From: Seiridium cupressi
Lineage: Eukaryota; Ascomycota; Sordariomycetes; Amphisphaeriales; Sporocadaceae
Direction of reading: 5' to 3'
Assembly: GCA_036674765.1 (NCBI GenBank)
Contig: JARVKI010000147.1
Location: 1 to 64,000 of the forward strand
DNA: 64,000 nt
In this document: positions 12,072-22,579 of the stretch, one piece after another
How the letters are laid out: each line of letters starts with the position of its first letter
Position numbering within the stretch: the first letter of the stretch is position 1
The notes under the pieces: generated by a model
What the model was told of the DNA's origin: nothing
The model's input: the letters and a program-made list of their open reading frames with translations, nothing else
Databases searched by the model: none
Program-made: the position numbers and the translations under genes

Positions 12072-12861
12072 TCAAACGGGACAGGCCTCAACTCCCTTAA
12101 TCTTGAAGAACTGCTTCATTTCTGGATCCTCGACTAACATGTCAATGGCGTGCTTGCCAAACGGCAGCACGACTTCAAGACCATCGTAGCTACCCCCTTC
12201 GACTGTACGCTGGGGATAAATCATCAACATGTTTTCGTTGACAGTATCAGCGATCTGCTTGGTGCCGCTGCTCGTCCAAAGCCGACGCCATGGTCGCACA
12301 TGGTAGCCCTCCACCAGTCGGTCACATTGAGTGACATGCGCGGGAATGAATCCAACAGTATATGCGCAGTTGACTTTTCTTCGATTGGAGCTAACAAAGG
12401 CAGGATGTCCTCTAGAGCTTTCTCGTTGACGCTTGATATAATACGCCGGATGGAGGTCGCCAAGCGGGACAATGGAGCTTCAGAAATTACCTCGGCCAGA
12501 TTAAGGATATTCTCCTATAGTATTGACAACACCCCACACAAGATGTTGTCCTGGAATCTTTCGCTAACCTTTAGGCTCACTAGGATGGCAGCGATTAGCA
12601 GATGACAGAAGGTTTACAAGTTACTCAATCCCAGTTAAGGGAACATTGAAGTGTACTGGAGTTGCTTACATTTATTGCGCATGTTGATAAATTCCATGGA
12701 AAATAGCTGGGGACGATAAATCAGGCTTGTAAATCTTTACCCGGTTTCTTGTGATAGTTCTCCACAAGAATGCAGTCAATACATCGTACGCGGAGATTCA
12801 GATACCGTCGTCCGGGTGGGCTAGCTGCTTCAGATGGGATATCCTATCTTGCAGAAAATGG
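12072..12861 (-). pseudogene. Decayed acyltransferase of the transferase (BAHD-like) family, C-terminal half
   Basis: On the minus strand three frames carry consecutive pieces of one fungal acyltransferase of the trichothecene-acetyltransferase-like PF02458 type. Piece 1 (about 12861-12690): DRISHLKQLAHPDDG, a TGA stop where a Trp is expected, then ISAYDVLTAFLWRTITRNR, PDLSSPAIFHG. Piece 2 (about 12580-12290): VSERFQDNILCGVLS, a TAG stop, then ILNLAEVISEAPLSRLATSI and NVTDWWRATMCDHGVGFGR. Piece 3 after a frameshift (12290-12072): NENMLMIYPQR, LPFGKHAIDMLVEDPEM, ending in TAG. The DWW...FGFG-like block and the order of pieces fit the family C-terminus. The N-terminal catalytic HxxxD half is not found upstream. 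Clearly non-functional. Confidence 0.7.
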
Positions 12862-13430
12862 AATAATAATCACGCGCAAGGAATTCCATCATACATTGTT
12901 TCCAGTCTAAGGAACTGTTCAGCTGTATGTGGCAAGACTGTCTTGCATCATCAGAGTCATTCTAATATTCAACTCACTCAAAATGAATGCAAGACTGACC
13001 AGTCCTCACTGCCTACCCCCGAGTGCATTAGCCTGCACTCCTTGTTCTTGTGTTTGTACTATGGCAAGAACTTTAGTGGATCTAGGGTACTGTCGGCGGC
13101 GCCGCCAGGCTCTTGAGAGACGAGTCCACCTACACAGCGAGCAACAACATGGATGAGATTCTAATACATACAATTCCCAATAGTAAATATCTCGGTATGG
13201 ACATTCAAAAACAACAATTATCATATCCCTGCGGCTGTGACTTTACCAATGGTAACCTAACCACCTTCCAATTCACTTCGTTCACCAGTATCTTGGATGA
13301 CAATTGTCAATTCACCTATTCGCGGATCTTTGATAACATGTTGCTAGCCAATACACACGAGATCCGTTCTTCGTGTAATTATCCCGATTAAATGGAAGGA
13401 TTCATGTGTGTCTCTGACACACCAGCCTAG
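12862..13430. other. Intergenic, no certain gene
   Basis: Here the missing N-terminal half of the acyltransferase would be expected, but I cannot find it. A plus-strand open frame at 13149-13391 could hold an upstream exon of the next partial gene, but no donor with the right phase was found. Confidence 0.4.
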
Positions 13431-13861
13431 AAGAACCATTGGACAGTCACTAGCGTTCCCAAATATGAAAAGGATCATCTGTCTAACGCCCTTTATCGTT
13501 GTCCTGGGGCCATACTATCCGAAGCCTTTCCGTTTTCGTCGATCGGCTGGGCTCTGTCCATGCTACGGACAGCCTGTTCACAATGTGCAATCAAGGGGGT
13601 AAGGCCATTATTTGGATTCTTGATAGAATCTTGGAGACGCCTAATCCATTAATAGGTCCACGATAGCAAGCGCTCCTCGAATCTGGAATGACCCGCCTAA
13701 GTCTAAACGAGACGCTAAAAGCCTCTCCCGACCAGATCTCGCTTGAGTCTATCATGAATTCTATTGGAGATATTGACTTTAGCATGGAGTCTGCACTGCT
13801 TGGTTACGACTATGATTTCGCAAGATGGCTGGAGAACACGAGTTTTGAGTCGCTACTTTGA
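13431..13861 (+). CDS. Partial gene of unknown function (3' two exons)
   Basis: Coding potential in two pieces, 13431-13598 and 13667-13861, joined in phase 0 over a 68 bp intron with a GTAAGG donor, a CTAAT branch-like site and a GATAG acceptor. The joined peptide has about 120 residues, includes KYEKDHLSNALYRCPGAIL and SSIGWALSMLRTACSQCAIK, and after the splice QALLESGMTRLSLNETLK, ending YDFARWLENTSFESLL. The upstream edge looks like an acceptor (CTGACACACCAGCCTAG), so earlier exons should exist, but I could not connect any. I do not recognise the family. It may be the tail of a longer gene whose front is lost. Confidence 0.4.
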
Positions 13862-14057
13862 GCATTGACCTTTATGTCTGTGTTTGCGTCCTCCAAATCA
13901 GAAGTTATCTTTGCATACAAGGGACTTTCGCAATTCCATCATTGAGGTAGCTCAGCTCGGCGATGTGTTGAAAGAAGCGTAATTTGCTTATTGGTAATTG
14001 ATATTTAGCAGTGAATATTGTGTAGTCTAGTACTGCTTGCCATGCTAGTCTCTTCAC

Positions 14058-14952
14058 TCAGTTCCTCTTTTCCATATAGGACAAACATGCCTCGTAAATG
14101 CTGTTGAAGCCATCATATTTCATATGCCTCTGAAACAGCCCTTCATCGACCACTCGCGCAGATTGTAGATTACCCGCCATGAAGAAGTCGTCGAGGCTCG
14201 GCAGAGCACCCAGTATGAACGGGCCGTCGGCCTCGTGCGTCTGTATCAGTTCGCTGGCAGCGCGCATGCCCTCGTCGGCTGCATCCCATGCTGCATCCTC
14301 CTTGCTCACATCGAGCAGGTCCTCAAGCCGATGGCCAAGTGCCGCCTCGCGCGTGCGTCGGAAGTACTCCTGTGCCCGAGGGGACAGGATCTTAATTTCG
14401 CGCGGAACCATTGACGCGCGGAAGGTCTTGCCCACAGCGGCGAGTGCTCGAGTTTTGATGGCAATACCAAGATCCGATGTCAGGAGCACTTGCGTGCTTG
14501 GGTAAGTCGACTCGAGGAATCGGGCAATAGGCTCCGAACCCATCAAGTGTGTGTTGGTGGGTAGGTGCTGAATGGTAGGGACCGTATATTTAGGTCCCGT
14601 TGAGGATTCACCAGGTCCAAGGCCGCTAAGGTGACTCATCTTAGCACAAGGAGGTATGATGCAGCGGCTGCCTACCACGAGTGCCTGGCATGAGTGGCTG
14701 GGGAGTTGGGTAATAGGAGAAAATGTGTTAAGAGGCGTCGGACGGTGGCGGGTAGAAAGCCACGAGAGGAAATGCGACATACAGTGCCTTTAGGGTAGGT
14801 TCAATGTCCGGAAACTCGAGGAAAATTGTCTTGTAAGGGATGCGCTTATAGTTAAGCATGAGGCGGATACGCCAAACAACGGGAGAGAAGCAGACGCCCT
14901 TGATGCACGCTAGGTCGTACAAGACGATCTCGGGCTCTGGTTGGGAAGCCAT
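14058..14952 (-). CDS. Glutathione S-transferase-like protein (N-terminal thioredoxin-fold domain)
   Basis: Exon 1 14952-14783 and exon 2 14625-14058 joined over a 157 bp intron (GTATGT donor, CCTTAG acceptor); product 245 aa. The start EPEIVLYDLACIKGVCFSPV followed by WRIRLMLNYKRIPYKTIFLE is the beta-alpha-beta opening of the GST N-terminal domain, and TVPTIQHLPTNTHLMGSEPI gives the cis-Pro strand and the ES/DS-like glutathione-contact segment. The C-terminal ~150 residues form the helical domain, with GPFILGALPSLDDFFMAGNL near the usual N-capping/hydrophobic-staple position. It resembles the Ure2-like/UstS-type fungal GSTs often found near secondary-metabolite genes. The start at 14952 was chosen because family members begin a few residues before the first strand. 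Confidence 0.85.
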
Positions 14953-15971
14953 GATGCGCTGGATACGTTCTCGCTGGCCGTGCACCCACGGGAGTTGCGA
15001 TGGATTGAGATGTGAGGGGTGATCATCCTCTGGAGATAGTCAAGTATGCCAGGGATATTTATACCGATGACCCGGGAGTGAACCAATTGTAAAATCACAT
15101 GTGTCCTGGTCTGCCTGGGGATTACAAGTCCTAGCGCAGTCTTAGCGTCGAAACAGGCTGCTATAGGGTAGGCCAAGGCCCAGTAAAATTTGACGTAAGA
15201 GCAACCACTTCTTAGACTCAACAGAAAAAGAATGGCTTGCTAAACTGTATATTACGATGCTTATCGAAAATAGTCATTCAAGTCAACGGATTACTCACAT
15301 AGCGCTTGCAGTAGGACTTGTCATTCTTCGGGCCTGTATGGCCATATTGGATTGGCGCCACCAATGAGGCGCTGCCCAATGGGCCCGAGGCTCTCGTTAC
15401 GGTTAGCATCGGAAAGAGCCATCGCCGGAAGCAGCTTCGTCAGCATAGCAGCCTAGTCTGCGGCTGAGAACCATAGGAAGACCTGTCCTCACTATCTATA
15501 ATGCGGAAAAAGGAAGGGAACAGGATTGAACTCTGGATTTAGCTTCCGTTGCGCGGATTACGAGTAGCAAGTCAGCCCGGTGCAGTGAATTTGACCAGGG
15601 TAGAGTCTACATGTACGTAGTAACCTTCTATAAACCACACTTGGTGGTCCACGTTAACTCGCAACTCCGCAGCAACTGGAAGCTTAGTGCAAATGATAGT
15701 CAAGCCATTATACAGTCATTCTTTCCCGTTTGGAAGCAGATGAGTGATCCATCTCCAAGCTGCGTTATACATACTATGAAAATGACCCAACTGATGCCTT
15801 CAACTGCTCACATCTTTCAGTCAAAAGTTTTCCGAACCCCAACCCCTCTAGCCTATGTGTGTCTCTCCACCCGTAAGCTGTACACATAGACGTCTCTAGA
15901 GCGCGAAACCCCAACGCCTCTCGTGGTTCCGTCTGGCTTCATCTCCAACTTCTCGACAAGGGACGGATATT
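14953..15971. other. Intergenic, no gene seen
   Basis: About 1.0 kb between the GST-like gene and the 3' end of the CoA-transferase. A weak tRNA-like pattern around 15506-15590 was examined and rejected. No other content recognised. Confidence 0.5.
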
Positions 15972-17746
15972 TCAGGCCCAACGCGGCTCGGACCGGCCAC
16001 GGCCACCCGAAGGCATATCGTACTTGAGAACTGACCTGCTCAATTTCATAGGAGCGGCTAGGATGTTGATGTCCCCATCAACACCCCACTCATTGCCGGG
16101 GATACTGGTAAAGTATTCAGGGTGGGCAAAAATATCAGGTCGACAAGCCCGCAGAGCCGCATGAGTCTTCGCGATGAGACTATTCATCTCATCGTGGTGA
16201 CGAAGTTCAAGTCCTTGGTTGCGCTGACGGAGTGCATCTTGCTGTTCTCGGGTATATTGCCCGAGTCTGTAGTACCATATATTGTACTGGGTCAGGGAGA
16301 CGTCGATATCAAATGTCGTGTCTTTGTTGGCGCGTTCGAGAAGAGCCTGGATGACGGCCACAGCGCCAGTGACGCCGACTTGATAATCGGAGTTTGCTAG
16401 CGTGTAGGTTAGTTGGACTCAATGCGCATACGCGATCACTCCGACAGGGCCAAACTTACGAAGTAGTGGTACAACCGGTTCGTTCAATCCCAGAAACTCT
16501 CCCTGCAACCATGAGATTCCCACTAGACAATCACTGATCTGCTGCCAGCCAGAAAGACCCTGCAATGGTCCTTTGAAACCATAACAGTTCTCACGGACAT
16601 GGATCAAAGATGAATTGATCTCCCGTAGAGAAGCTGAGGAAAACCCTAGTCTTTCCAGCACTCCCGGTCGGTAACCATCAATCAGGACATCGGCTGAAGC
16701 AATAAGTTCTCTAAAAGCGGCGCGACCTTCATCCGTCTTTAAATTGAGATCGCAATCCTTCTTGCCAGCGCTCAAGTCAACCCATGTAATCGATATATCG
16801 GGCAAGCCACTCGAGGTAACTTTGATAACCTCGGCGCCCAATAAGGCCAACATCTTGGAGATCACTGGGGCAGCTATGACCCGGGAATAGTCAATGACCC
16901 GAATACCCGCCAAGGGCCTCGTGCTATATGGTGAGGCGGGCCATGGCTTCTTCGTTGCCTTCAAGGGCTTCAGTGTGTACAAGGGCTCCTTGCCCATGAT
17001 TTGTCCCTAAGACGGTTTAACCTGGGCTCGAGTAGAAATAAAGGACAAGTTTTGCCCACCTGTTCAGATGCGAAGAACTCTTCGGGCTTGTTGCAAACAA
17101 CTCCTGCCTGTTTGTAATTCTCGTTTGCGACTCTCTCGATCTCCGCAGAGTCCCACTGCGCGACCTTTGCCCTGTATATATCCTTCGCCTCTTCATGTGA
17201 GACGTCCTGCTCAGGCACTCCCATCATCTCCATGGATGCCTTCGCATTCATAGAGCCATGAAGGTGGTACCAGCGTCCATCTTTAGTCTGGTAAACATTG
17301 GTGCACTGGCGATGAATTGGTTTCTGCATAAGATACAAATCTGCTTTAGCGATTTCCTGCTTGATGATCGCATCTTCCAAGGCGGGCTTTCCCTTCAAGG
17401 TGGATAGAACAAGCGACATCAGGAAAAGTGTCGAGATATCGCTTGCAAAGTTAGCAGATTCGCGCCTAGAAGCAAGGCTGACTCACGTATTGACTTCAAT
17501 ATCCTGAAAATCCACCCCGTACCGATCCTTGGCAACTACGCTAGCGCCCACTGCCAACAATGCATTCAATGCAGAAATTGACTCGGTGATCTTGCAGGGT
17601 GTTGGAACGAATAGTTGTGAGTCTCCACCCACGAAACGAACCTTTTCTGCTGCTTTTGCGAAAGACTCAGGGAGTTCTAACAGGGGATCTTTGAGTAGAA
17701 CATCCTGCAAGATACGGGAGGACTCTTCTTGTAAATTGTAAGACAT
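15972..17746 (-). CDS. Class III (CaiB/BaiF) CoA-transferase
   Basis: Four exons: 17746-17487, 17441-17060, 17006-16460 and 16396-15972; introns of 45, 53 and 63 bp, all phases consistent; 537 aa. Class III CoA-transferases move CoA between acyl groups or racemise 2-methylacyl-CoA. Two family blocks are seen: an N-terminal part with DGRWYHLHGSMNAKASMEMM, and the core RPLAGIRVIDYSRVIAAPVI...LLGAEVIKV with DLSAGKKDCDLNLK...LIDGYRPGVLERLG, both highly typical of the fold. The two-part layout is that of large fungal CaiB proteins. It is transcribed divergently from the AtuA-like gene at 18597, suggesting a shared acyl-CoA pathway. An in-frame ATG at 17809 is an alternative start. Beyond the TGA at 15972 another frame stays open (ALGLKYPSLVEKLEMKPDG), so the exact C-terminus is uncertain. 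Confidence 0.88.
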
Positions 17747-18596
17747 ATTGGGCTGTTTTAAAGAGATTGTCGAAAGTTGGGAAGGGTCAAATCGTTCTGT
17801 AAATTTCATGAGCTTACAGCAGTGCGTTGGAAGGAAGAGATCGTGCTTGGGTGGGTAGGGTCTATATCATGCAGGTCAAGGAGAGTCCTGGAGGGACATT
17901 GCCCCATCTGGAGTTCTCGACTCGGCCCACAGAAGTCGGAGTGTTGGCACCATATTGTGGAAATCAACGAGACATCAACCCACCATGAACCCGAGCTGCA
18001 TTGCCCCCAGTCATTGTGGACTCGGCACTTGCGGGACACCAGACACCTAAAACTTCGTCGTACTGCATGAACACTCTACTAACTAGTAGTTCCCGGAGTT
18101 TTAGGCATTCGGCATTCCACGGCTTGGAACCTGAAGTGGAGATGGCTGCTGTATTAGGATTAGTCTATCATAGCTCTACTACCCATGACGATTGTACGGA
18201 GTTTGACTAGTTGCTTTAGTGGCGACTCGGCCACGGCGCTTTTTTTGATGCGGAGTTTTGACTGCCGAGGCTATCGGAGTCTTGATGGTCGAGAACCGCC
18301 TCATTTAGGAGACAGAAACACTACCCCAATGCAAGCCGATCATGGGATGACGAAATGGCACCGCCTGGTGCTCTCGAACGAATATAAAGCTGAAGTCATA
18401 TAATGTTAGAAGAACTAGGTCCTTAACAGTTGTCTGCATAGGTGTAATGATATATACTACTCATACCAACACATACCAACACATCTATAGGCTCTATATA
18501 TAATTCATTCACAGCTTAGACAACACCCTGAAATCTCATCGATCTACCAACGAAAGCTTATATACCATCATTCAACCCAGGTCCAACAACTACAGT
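17747..18596. promoter_or_regulatory. Shared divergent promoter region (CoA-transferase / AtuA-like)
   Basis: About 850 bp between two divergent genes, so it must contain both promoters. A TATATATAA lies at 18495-18503, 94 bp before the plus-strand ATG. Imperfect tandem copies of cataccaaca occur around 18466-18486. No coding sequence seen. Co-regulation is inferred from the arrangement. Confidence 0.5.
18495..18503 (+). promoter_or_regulatory. TATA-like box of the AtuA-like gene
   Basis: TATATATAA, 94 bp upstream of the ATG at 18597, a normal distance for a fungal core promoter. Confidence 0.4.
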
Positions 18597-20777
18597 ATGT
18601 GGCGAGAAAACGAGTTTGGTCTACGCCCAGTCAGGGTGGCTAATTGTTCCGGATACTGTGGTATGGCTCTACCAATCAGATAACTCTGTGGAGAAGTATC
18701 TCATCCCTATCGTAGGCGACCCCTCTTCGGAGATGTTGAAGCAAGCGACACTTGGCGATGTCGATTTCATCACTGGTGACTATCTTGCAGGTAGGTCCAT
18801 TCTCTTTACTATATCTACCCTGGAAAGAACGGTGCTAATCGGAGATGATTCCTTCTTATAGAGGTGAACATTGCCAACAATGCTGAAGCCTACATCGAGG
18901 GTAGGCATCCCGGTTATGAGAACTCCGCATGGGAAGGGCTCAAGGAATCCATCAATGTCATAGCCCAAAAGCAAATCAAAGTGGTCATCAACGGAGGAGC
19001 TCTGAATCCAGCTGGACTTGCAGCCAGAGTGAACGAGCTCGTAAGTTTCGTTTCTGTCTTGATATACATTCTTTGCCATTATATTCACCACCTTGTTAGG
19101 TTCATGAGAAAGGGTATTCTCTTCGAGTTGCTTATCTATTTGGTGATGATATTCGATCACAAGTTGGACCGAGTTTGCCGTCGGACGTCGGGTCAATTTG
19201 GCCACACCTTGACTCTCTCAACCCTGCCATTAGGGTAGGGGCCGATGTGAAGGCTTTGATCGAATCGCAAGACTCGGCCATCCCTATCGTATCCGCCAAC
19301 GTGTATCTCGGAGCTCGCGGTATTGCACAAGCCCTTCAAGCCGGCGCAGACATCGTGATCTGCGGCAGCTTGGTACTGGCATTCTTGGTCTGCTATGGAT
19401 TGCGACGAGCTAGCCGGTAGTTTGATCGCAGGCCACTTGATTGAGTGCTCTGCATACGTCACCGGAGCCAACTTTGCTGGATTTACAAACTATAATCAAG
19501 GTGCTCTGATTGATCCAGGATTCCCGATCGCCGAAATTGATAATGACGGCTCATGCGTCATCTCGAAGCATCCTGGGACTGGAGGCTTCATCAATGAGGA
19601 TACTGTCAAGTGCCAGCTTCTATACGAGCTGCAAGGCAATGTCTACCTTAACAGCGACTGCAAAGCCATCTTGGATGATGTCAACGTAACCCAAGTCGGC
19701 GATGATCGGTAAGTGGACACAAAGCCATTTTAGATTCACAGACAGTTAGCTGATGCTATTTCCAGTGTCAGAGTCACCGGAATTCGTGGCTCGCCACCTC
19801 CTTCTACCACAAAAGCCGCCATATTCTACAAAGGAGGCTATATGGGCGAACTCCTCCTCAATGCATGTGGCTATGCATTGCGCGAGAAATGCGATCTGGT
19901 GGAGAGACAGATACTCAGCCGTTTGAGCAGCCATAATATCGAGAGACTGGATGTCCTTGAATTCCAGAGGTAGCTTGCATGCCTTATACCCCATGCGCTT
20001 CCTATCAGAGCACTGACCATATGAACAGGATAGGTACACCTGCTAGCAACCCTCGTACTCAGAACAGTGATACAATGTACTTGCGCGTTCTCTTTGCAGC
20101 TCGCAAAGAAGATGATGCGTTGGCGGTGCCTCGCGCATTTGGAAAGATCTCACTGAAGCATTTCTCAGGTAACTGCAGCGCCCTGGATCAGCTGAGCATT
20201 TTCTGATTGTTCATCAGGTTACCATTCGTCATTGGACACCCGGACCTCTGTCCCTCGACCCTTTCTCACATACTTCCCAGCGCTTTGGGAGCAGACTTTA
20301 CTCACCGAAAAGGTCCACGTCCTCAAGACTGATGGATCAGAGGAAATCACCATAGACACGGGCCACCCACCCCAGTTCGATGACCTAACCATTCGTGAGA
20401 GCTACGATACCAGCTCTCCAATAGCCCTTTCAGGTGCGACACTTACAGTTCGCCTCGGCGACGTGGTCTTGGCTCGTTCTGGCGACAAAGGATCCAACCT
20501 CAATATTGGTCTTTGCGTTGACTCGGCCGCCAAATGGGATTGGCTGCGCTCCTATCTCAGCATCGCGAAGATGAGGGATCTTGTTGGGGATGATTGGAGA
20601 GATGACTTCTTCATTGAACGTGTAGAGTTTACTCATATATTTGCTGTTCATTTCGTCATCTATGGGATTCTCGGGCGTGGTGTAAGTAGCTCAACTCGCC
20701 TAGACGGGTTTGGCAAGGGGTTTGCAGACTATATTCGCGATAAGATGGTGGATGTGCCGGAGGAGCTCATCGTGTAG
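18597..20777 (+). pseudogene. AtuA-like (acyclic terpene utilisation, DUF1446) gene with a frameshifting deletion
   Basis: Seven exons can be joined: 18597-18660, 18716-18790, 18862-19040, 19100-19708, 19766-19969, 20029-20168, 20218-20777. All introns are GT-AG and all phases agree except inside exon 4. The N-terminal domain has RPVRVANCSGYCGD, VDFITGDYLAE and INGGALNPAGLA, typical of the AtuA family; the C-terminal domain has LTVRLGDVVLARSGDKGSNL and NIGLC, the AtuA-associated small domain. AtuA proteins act in breakdown of acyclic terpenes or related branched acyl-CoAs. In exon 4, ADIVICG is followed after one extra base (19367) by AWYWHSWSAMDCDELAGSL; the RVxDASPV segment expected between them is missing and the frame shifts, so translation would stop at 19420-19422. 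The rest of the gene is well preserved, so inactivation looks recent. An assembly error is possible. Confidence 0.82.
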
Positions 20778-21013
20778 GACCACGGCCTACTAATATACAT
20801 TAATTGATTCAAGCCACCTATCTCATGCTGGACCTCCGCACATTCTGACACGGATTCAAAGAATCCTATCTAATTGTGCGGTACCGACCACAAATTCAGC
20901 TGATCCTTGAGTAGAGTGTAGGCCTAGGGTTAGTCGATTCCGACACTACATCTACTTCTCTTTGCAATTCGAAGGGACCCGGAGACAATGTGGCCTAAGC
21001 CACTACGATAGGT
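20778..21013. other. Short convergent intergenic spacer
   Basis: Spacer between the convergent 3' ends of the AtuA-like gene and the Zn2Cys6 gene; nothing recognised. Confidence 0.5.
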
Positions 21014-21848
21014 TTATCCAGGCCGTAAACGATCAAAACGCCAGAGTGTCTGTAGCTGCGCCTCTATATACACCAAAGCAGTCTGGAAATAATCAATATC
21101 GAATTTAGATGTCTTAAGCCTCTTCAGGAGGGCAAAGGCGCCCTGGAGATGCACAGATACCACGTCCCGATACCCACGCATAAACTCGAGATGAATGAAC
21201 ATGAGGATGCCCAAGATCATAAACTCGGCAGCCTGGGAGATGGATCTCTCCATACAGTCGTTGAGACGCTGAATAGCCAGATTGTATTGCTTAGTAGAGT
21301 ACTCCATTGCACAGCAGGCCTGTCTGGAGCCCCAGAACCTGCCGCCCGAGTTATTGTCGAGGCTCAAGGCACTGATGGCGAGAGATGCATGATGAATGGT
21401 CGGCTCCGTGTGGGCAACTTGAAGGACTCTGCCCTCCCATGCCGGATCGTCGAAGAAGAGGGCAAATTCCTTCCCCGTCACGAGCTGGTAATAGCCTAGC
21501 AGCTGTAAGTCTAGGACTCCAAGGTGTGCGTTAGATACCGCCCGAGGCGATATACCCAGACGTGCCGTGGGACTGGGGTCTATTATGTGGGCAGCCACCG
21601 TGTCAGCCGTGCCCGGGTCTTTGGAAAAGTCGCATTGCCAGCCGGCGCCGAGGCATTGCGAACACGAAGGTCTGACCTCATCACATTTTTTGCGTCTAGT
21701 TCTTTGCAGGTGAAGATTTTAGCGTCTATGCGTGCTTGGAAACAGGTCTGCCGACGAGGCTGAGGAGCACAACGTACTTGCATGTTTGGCACCCTGTCCT
21801 GAGTTTGCGCACGCCCCTGGCTCCAGGGCGGGCTCTCTTCTGAGTCAT
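21014..21848 (-). CDS. Short Zn2Cys6 transcription factor
   Basis: Exon 1 21848-21778 and exon 2 21701-21014 joined over a 76 bp intron (GTACGT donor, CAAAG acceptor); 252 aa. The splice restores a perfect binuclear zinc cluster, C-x2-C-x6-C-x6-C-x2-C-x6-C, reading GCQTCKTRRKKCDEVRPSC then SQCLGAGWQC, starting about residue 20. The intron sits between the second and third cysteine, a common place in this family. The rest (HLGVLDLQLLGYYQLVTGKE...AAEFMILGILMFIHLEFMRG) matches the start of the fungal transcription factor domain with its FxxMFxxxE-like helix. At 252 aa it is roughly half the usual length, ending ...RFDRLRPG, so the activation domain is truncated or the gene is a short regulator. 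Next to the AtuA/CoA-transferase pair it is a candidate regulator of them (inference). Confidence 0.85.
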
Positions 21849-22579
21849 CGCTCATACAGTAGATCATCAAAACAACACTGCCTCCACAATGCGCATGCAG
21901 AATTAGTGGCCGGGCGGAGGGACGATCATGATCCCGACCTCTGGGTTAGGACAATCAATCAAATGATGTCGTGAATTCGGCATGGGGGAATGATTCTTCG
22001 GGCGCAGTCCATTAGCGGGTTGATAAGAGCAAAAGGATGTGATTGGCTCTGGCGTAAATTGAACACCGGCCGGTAAGTCTGGGCCTCAGAGCGACGAGCC
22101 CCAACTAGGAGATGAAGCCCACATTTGCCACCAGTCGACCAATTGTTACTCTCGCTGCGTAACTTGATAATGCCACTTTACTAACCCCAAACTGTGAAGT
22201 GCAGCAGATGGGAAAACCCGCTTCGATGCCAGAGCCAATCAATGCACTTGTTGCGTAAGTCGGCGATGAGGTCTTGCACGGTGGGTATAGGAATCTCGGG
22301 CGCGGACTGTGAAAATGGCCACACGTGCCTAAGCCAGGTCCAATTTCCGTTCTTCCGAGGATGATGTTGACGACATGGAGTATGTCATGAGACCTAGAGA
22401 TACCCTCATATTCTATTTAAGTCTTGTCCCTGCTGCCATTGGGATGCGGTACTCTTCCGTCAAAACCAACGCCCGTCTTTTCCCATATATTTGTAAGTAT
22501 TATTCTAAAATTATCCAATACTGTCACTTTGGAATAATATTTAATGTCCAATCGATAAACCCTTCATATTGAACTCAAG
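21849..22579. other. Intergenic between divergent genes
   Basis: About 730 bp holding the promoters of the Zn2Cys6 gene (minus) and the alpha/beta hydrolase (plus). A TATTTAAG occurs at about 22413, and a GTAAGT around 22492 could start a 5' UTR intron. No gene seen. Confidence 0.45.

Noticed and set aside
15506..15590. Possible tRNA-Thr(CGU) on the minus strand
   Set aside because: An anticodon-loop-like CTCGTAA and a T-loop-like TTCAATC are present, but the anticodon and T stems pair at only about 3 of 5 positions and no acceptor stem forms.
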